The notes beneath the pieces are model-generated. The model had not been told where the DNA came from. It did no database searches and worked only from the letters and a program-made list of their open reading frames with translations. From positions 1 through 6,426 of the forward strand of contig CACYDK010000087.1 in assembly GCA_902773155.1 (NCBI GenBank): a stretch of DNA of 6,426 bases. The letters are read 5' to 3'. This document shows positions 4,925 through 6,426 of the stretch, piece by piece. The stretch's first letter is position 1. Each line of letters opens with the position of its first letter. This DNA comes from an uncultured Ruminococcus sp. Its GTDB lineage: Bacteria; Bacillota; Clostridia; Oscillospirales; Acutalibacteraceae. Both the position numbers and the translations under genes were made by a program.

Positions 4925-6166
4925 ATGAAAATCACAGAAAAACAGTTGTCGCTCGTAAACGAGCGTCTTAAGGCGATACTCAGTTCCGACAATTATTTCG
5001 CGAAGATATACAAAGAGCTCGGGATAACCGAGATCAAAACCCCCGAGGATTTCCGCAAGCTTCCCTTTATAGATAAGGCGGAGCTTCGAAACGCCTACCC
5101 TCTGGGGATCCAGGCGGCGCCTGACGAGGAGATCGTTAGGATACATTCCTCCTCGGGAACTACCGGAAAGCCCGTAATAATCCCTTATACGGCTAAGGAT
5201 GTCGACGACTGGGCGACGATGTTCGCAAGGTGCTACGAAACCGCCGGAATCGGAAAGCGCGACCGAATCCAGATCACTCCCGGCTACGGCCTCTGGACGG
5301 CCGGGATCGGCTTTCAGGCCGGATGTGAGAAGCTCGGCGCGATGGCGATACCAATGGGACCGGGCAATACCGAAAAGCAGCTCCAGATGATGCAGGATCT
5401 CAAGTCGACTGTTATCTGCGCCACCTCAAGCTATGCCCTGCTTCTCGCCGAGGAGATAAACAAGCGCGGGCTCAGGGATAAACTTCTTCTCAAAAAAGGC
5501 GTTATAGGCTCCGAGAGGTGGAGCGATAAAAAGCGCGAGTATATCGCAAACGAGCTCGGTATAGAGCTTTACGACATCTACGGCCTCACCGAGATCTACG
5601 GCCCCGGTATCGGAATAAACTGCAGTCTGCAAACCGGAATGCACTACTGGGACGACTATATCTATGTCGAGATCATCGACCCCGAGACCGGCGAGAACGT
5701 CGAGGACGGCGAGGAGGGCGAGATCGTCATCACCACGCTGGTCAAGGAGGGCGCGCCGCTGCTGAGGTTCCGCACGCACGATCTTTCCCGCATCATCCCC
5801 GGAGACTGCCCCTGCGGCAGGAGTTATCCGAGGCTCGACGTCATCAAGGGCAGATCTGACGATATGTTCAAGGTCCACGGCGTGAATATGTTCCCGAGCC
5901 AGGTCGAGGAGCTGCTTGGAACCGTGGACGGAGTGTCAAGCGAGTACAAGATAGATATAGCGCATGATGATGAGATAAACCGCGATATAATCCTCCTGAC
6001 CGTTGAGGCTGAGGGGCGCGTGAATTTTGAAAAGACGGGCGAGACCATAAAGAATGCGTTCAAGTCAAAGATGAGCGTCACGCCTAAGGTCGTGGTCGTG
6101 TCTCTGGGAACTCTTCCTCGTTCCGAGAAAAAGACCAAGAGGGTATTTGACCACAGAGAAGAATGA
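4925..6166 (+). CDS. PaaK-like AMP-forming phenylacetate/aryl-acetate-CoA ligase
   Basis: A 413-residue member of the adenylate-forming (ANL) superfamily, PaaK branch. It activates an aryl acid with ATP to an acyl-adenylate and then forms the CoA thioester. In order, the sequence shows: EDFRKLPFIDKAELRNAYP (41-59), typical of the PaaK N-terminus; the ATP-binding loop HSSSGTTGKP (74-83); PGYGLWTAGIGFQAGCEKLG (119-138); ATSSYALLLAEE (166-177); the adenine/Mg motif YGLTE (219-223); RFRTHDLS (281-288); CPCGRSYPRLDVIKGRSDDM (295-314), with the hinge; VHGVNMFPSQVE (317-328); and the C-terminal LPRSEKKTKRV (397-407), where Lys405 aligns with the catalytic lysine of the mobile lid. It is some 15-25 residues shorter at the N-terminus than classical PaaK. 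The start is supported by AGGAG (4914-4918) 6 bases upstream. The position directly after iorAB indicates an aryl-acetyl-CoA product; phenylacetate versus indoleacetate cannot be separated. Confidence 0.92.
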   Translation: MKITEKQLSLVNERLKAILSSDNYFAKIYKELGITEIKTPEDFRKLPFIDKAELRNAYPLGIQAAPDEEIVRIHSSSGTTGKPVIIPYTAKDVDDWATMFARCYETAGIGKRDRIQITPGYGLWTAGIGFQAGCEKLGAMAIPMGPGNTEKQLQMMQDLKSTVICATSSYALLLAEEINKRGLRDKLLLKKGVIGSERWSDKKREYIANELGIELYDIYGLTEIYGPGIGINCSLQTGMHYWDDYIYVEIIDPETGENVEDGEEGEIVITTLVKEGAPLLRFRTHDLSRIIPGDCPCGRSYPRLDVIKGRSDDMFKVHGVNMFPSQVEELLGTVDGVSSEYKIDIAHDDEINRDIILLTVEAEGRVNFEKTGETIKNAFKSKMSVTPKVVVVSLGTLPRSEKKTKRVFDHREE

Positions 6167-6185
6167 TATCCGGGACGGTGAGAAG

Positions 6186-6426
6186 ATGAGTTTTTTGGGC
6201 GGAAAGCATAAGGACGGAAAAAAGAAAACCTCGCACGGCTTTGAGACGGAGCAGTTTGATCCTCAGACGCATTATCCCGTGATAAGAAGCTCAATATGCA
6301 CGGGTGAGAAGGTCGCGGGCTTTCGTGAGAAGGGCAGCGGACGGTTTATTGAGGTCGCGCTGATACGCTCACAGAAGGACATCGAGGATTTTAAAGAGAA
6401 GTATCATGTGGACAGCCTGAAAACGG
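6186..6426 (+). CDS. Small conserved protein of unknown function, 3' end outside window
   Basis: An open frame starts at ATG 6186, 19 bases after the ligase stop, and runs 80 codons to the window edge without a stop. A modest ribosome site (GGTGAG, 6177-6182) precedes the ATG. The protein opens with a lysine-rich, probably flexible stretch (MSFLGGKHKDGKKK), then YDP-like FDPQTHYPVIRSSICTGEK (24-42), VAGFREKGSGRFIEVALIRS (43-62), and an acidic/basic helix (KDIEDFKEKYHV, 64-75). It has no signal peptide or membrane segment. I recall small Clostridial proteins with the same IR-SICTGE-VAGF core and about this length, for which I know no tested function, so only a few residues may be missing. The codon use matches its neighbours and it appears to be the fourth gene of the ior-paaK operon. 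A single Cys37 is the only obvious reactive residue. Confidence 0.75.
   Translation, partial: MSFLGGKHKDGKKKTSHGFETEQFDPQTHYPVIRSSICTGEKVAGFREKGSGRFIEVALIRSQKDIEDFKEKYHVDSLKT

Overview
The window looks like ordinary chromosome from an anaerobic, moderately GC-rich member of the Bacillota/Clostridia. The basis is the ferredoxin-dependent 2-oxoacid chemistry, purine-rich Shine-Dalgarno sites before most genes, a consensus sigma-A type promoter, and protein families that I associate with gut or rumen Clostridia. I see no insertion sequence, phage gene, tRNA, rRNA or CRISPR array. Composition is fairly even apart from an AT-richer divergent promoter region. The organism assignment is inference.

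Layout. (1) Bases 1-246 (+) are the C-terminal half of an RpiB/LacA/LacB-type sugar-phosphate isomerase, cut by the window edge. (2) A strong hairpin at 259-291 followed by a T-run ends that gene. It also sits on the 3' end of the convergent minus-strand unit, whose stop codon lies in the hairpin loop. (3) The minus-strand unit at 274-2197 is two genes overlapping by 8 bases: a GT4-type glycosyltransferase, then a PlsC-type lysophospholipid/glycerophosphate acyltransferase family protein. A near-perfect promoter (TTGAAA, 17 bp, TATAAT) at 2259-2287 drives it and shows that the glycosyltransferase starts at 2197, not at the in-frame ATG at 2287. A cre-like sequence overlaps the -35 box. (4) The divergent region 2198-2485 is 288 bases. 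It holds that promoter, a weaker rightward -10 box and a perfect 8-bp hairpin in the rightward leader, and no gene that I can support. (5) The plus-strand unit from 2486 to the window end is iorA, iorB, a paaK-like AMP-forming aryl-CoA ligase, and the start of a small uncharacterised gene, with gaps of 2, 55 and 19 bases and no terminator between them.

How the genes work together. IorA and IorB form indolepyruvate:ferredoxin oxidoreductase, which interconverts aryl-pyruvates with aryl-acetyl-CoA, CO2 and reduced ferredoxin. The PaaK-like ligase interconverts aryl-acetates and aryl-acetyl-CoA at the expense of ATP. Together they link free aryl acids (phenylacetate, indoleacetate and similar) to aromatic amino acid skeletons. 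An ATP-consuming ligase fits scavenging of aryl acids best, but a fermentative direction cannot be excluded from sequence. The minus-strand pair is probably involved in membrane glycolipid or phospholipid synthesis.

I found no clearly new system. The least explained items are the small gene after paaK, the exact product of the glycosyltransferase/acyltransferase pair, and the possible catabolite control of that pair.
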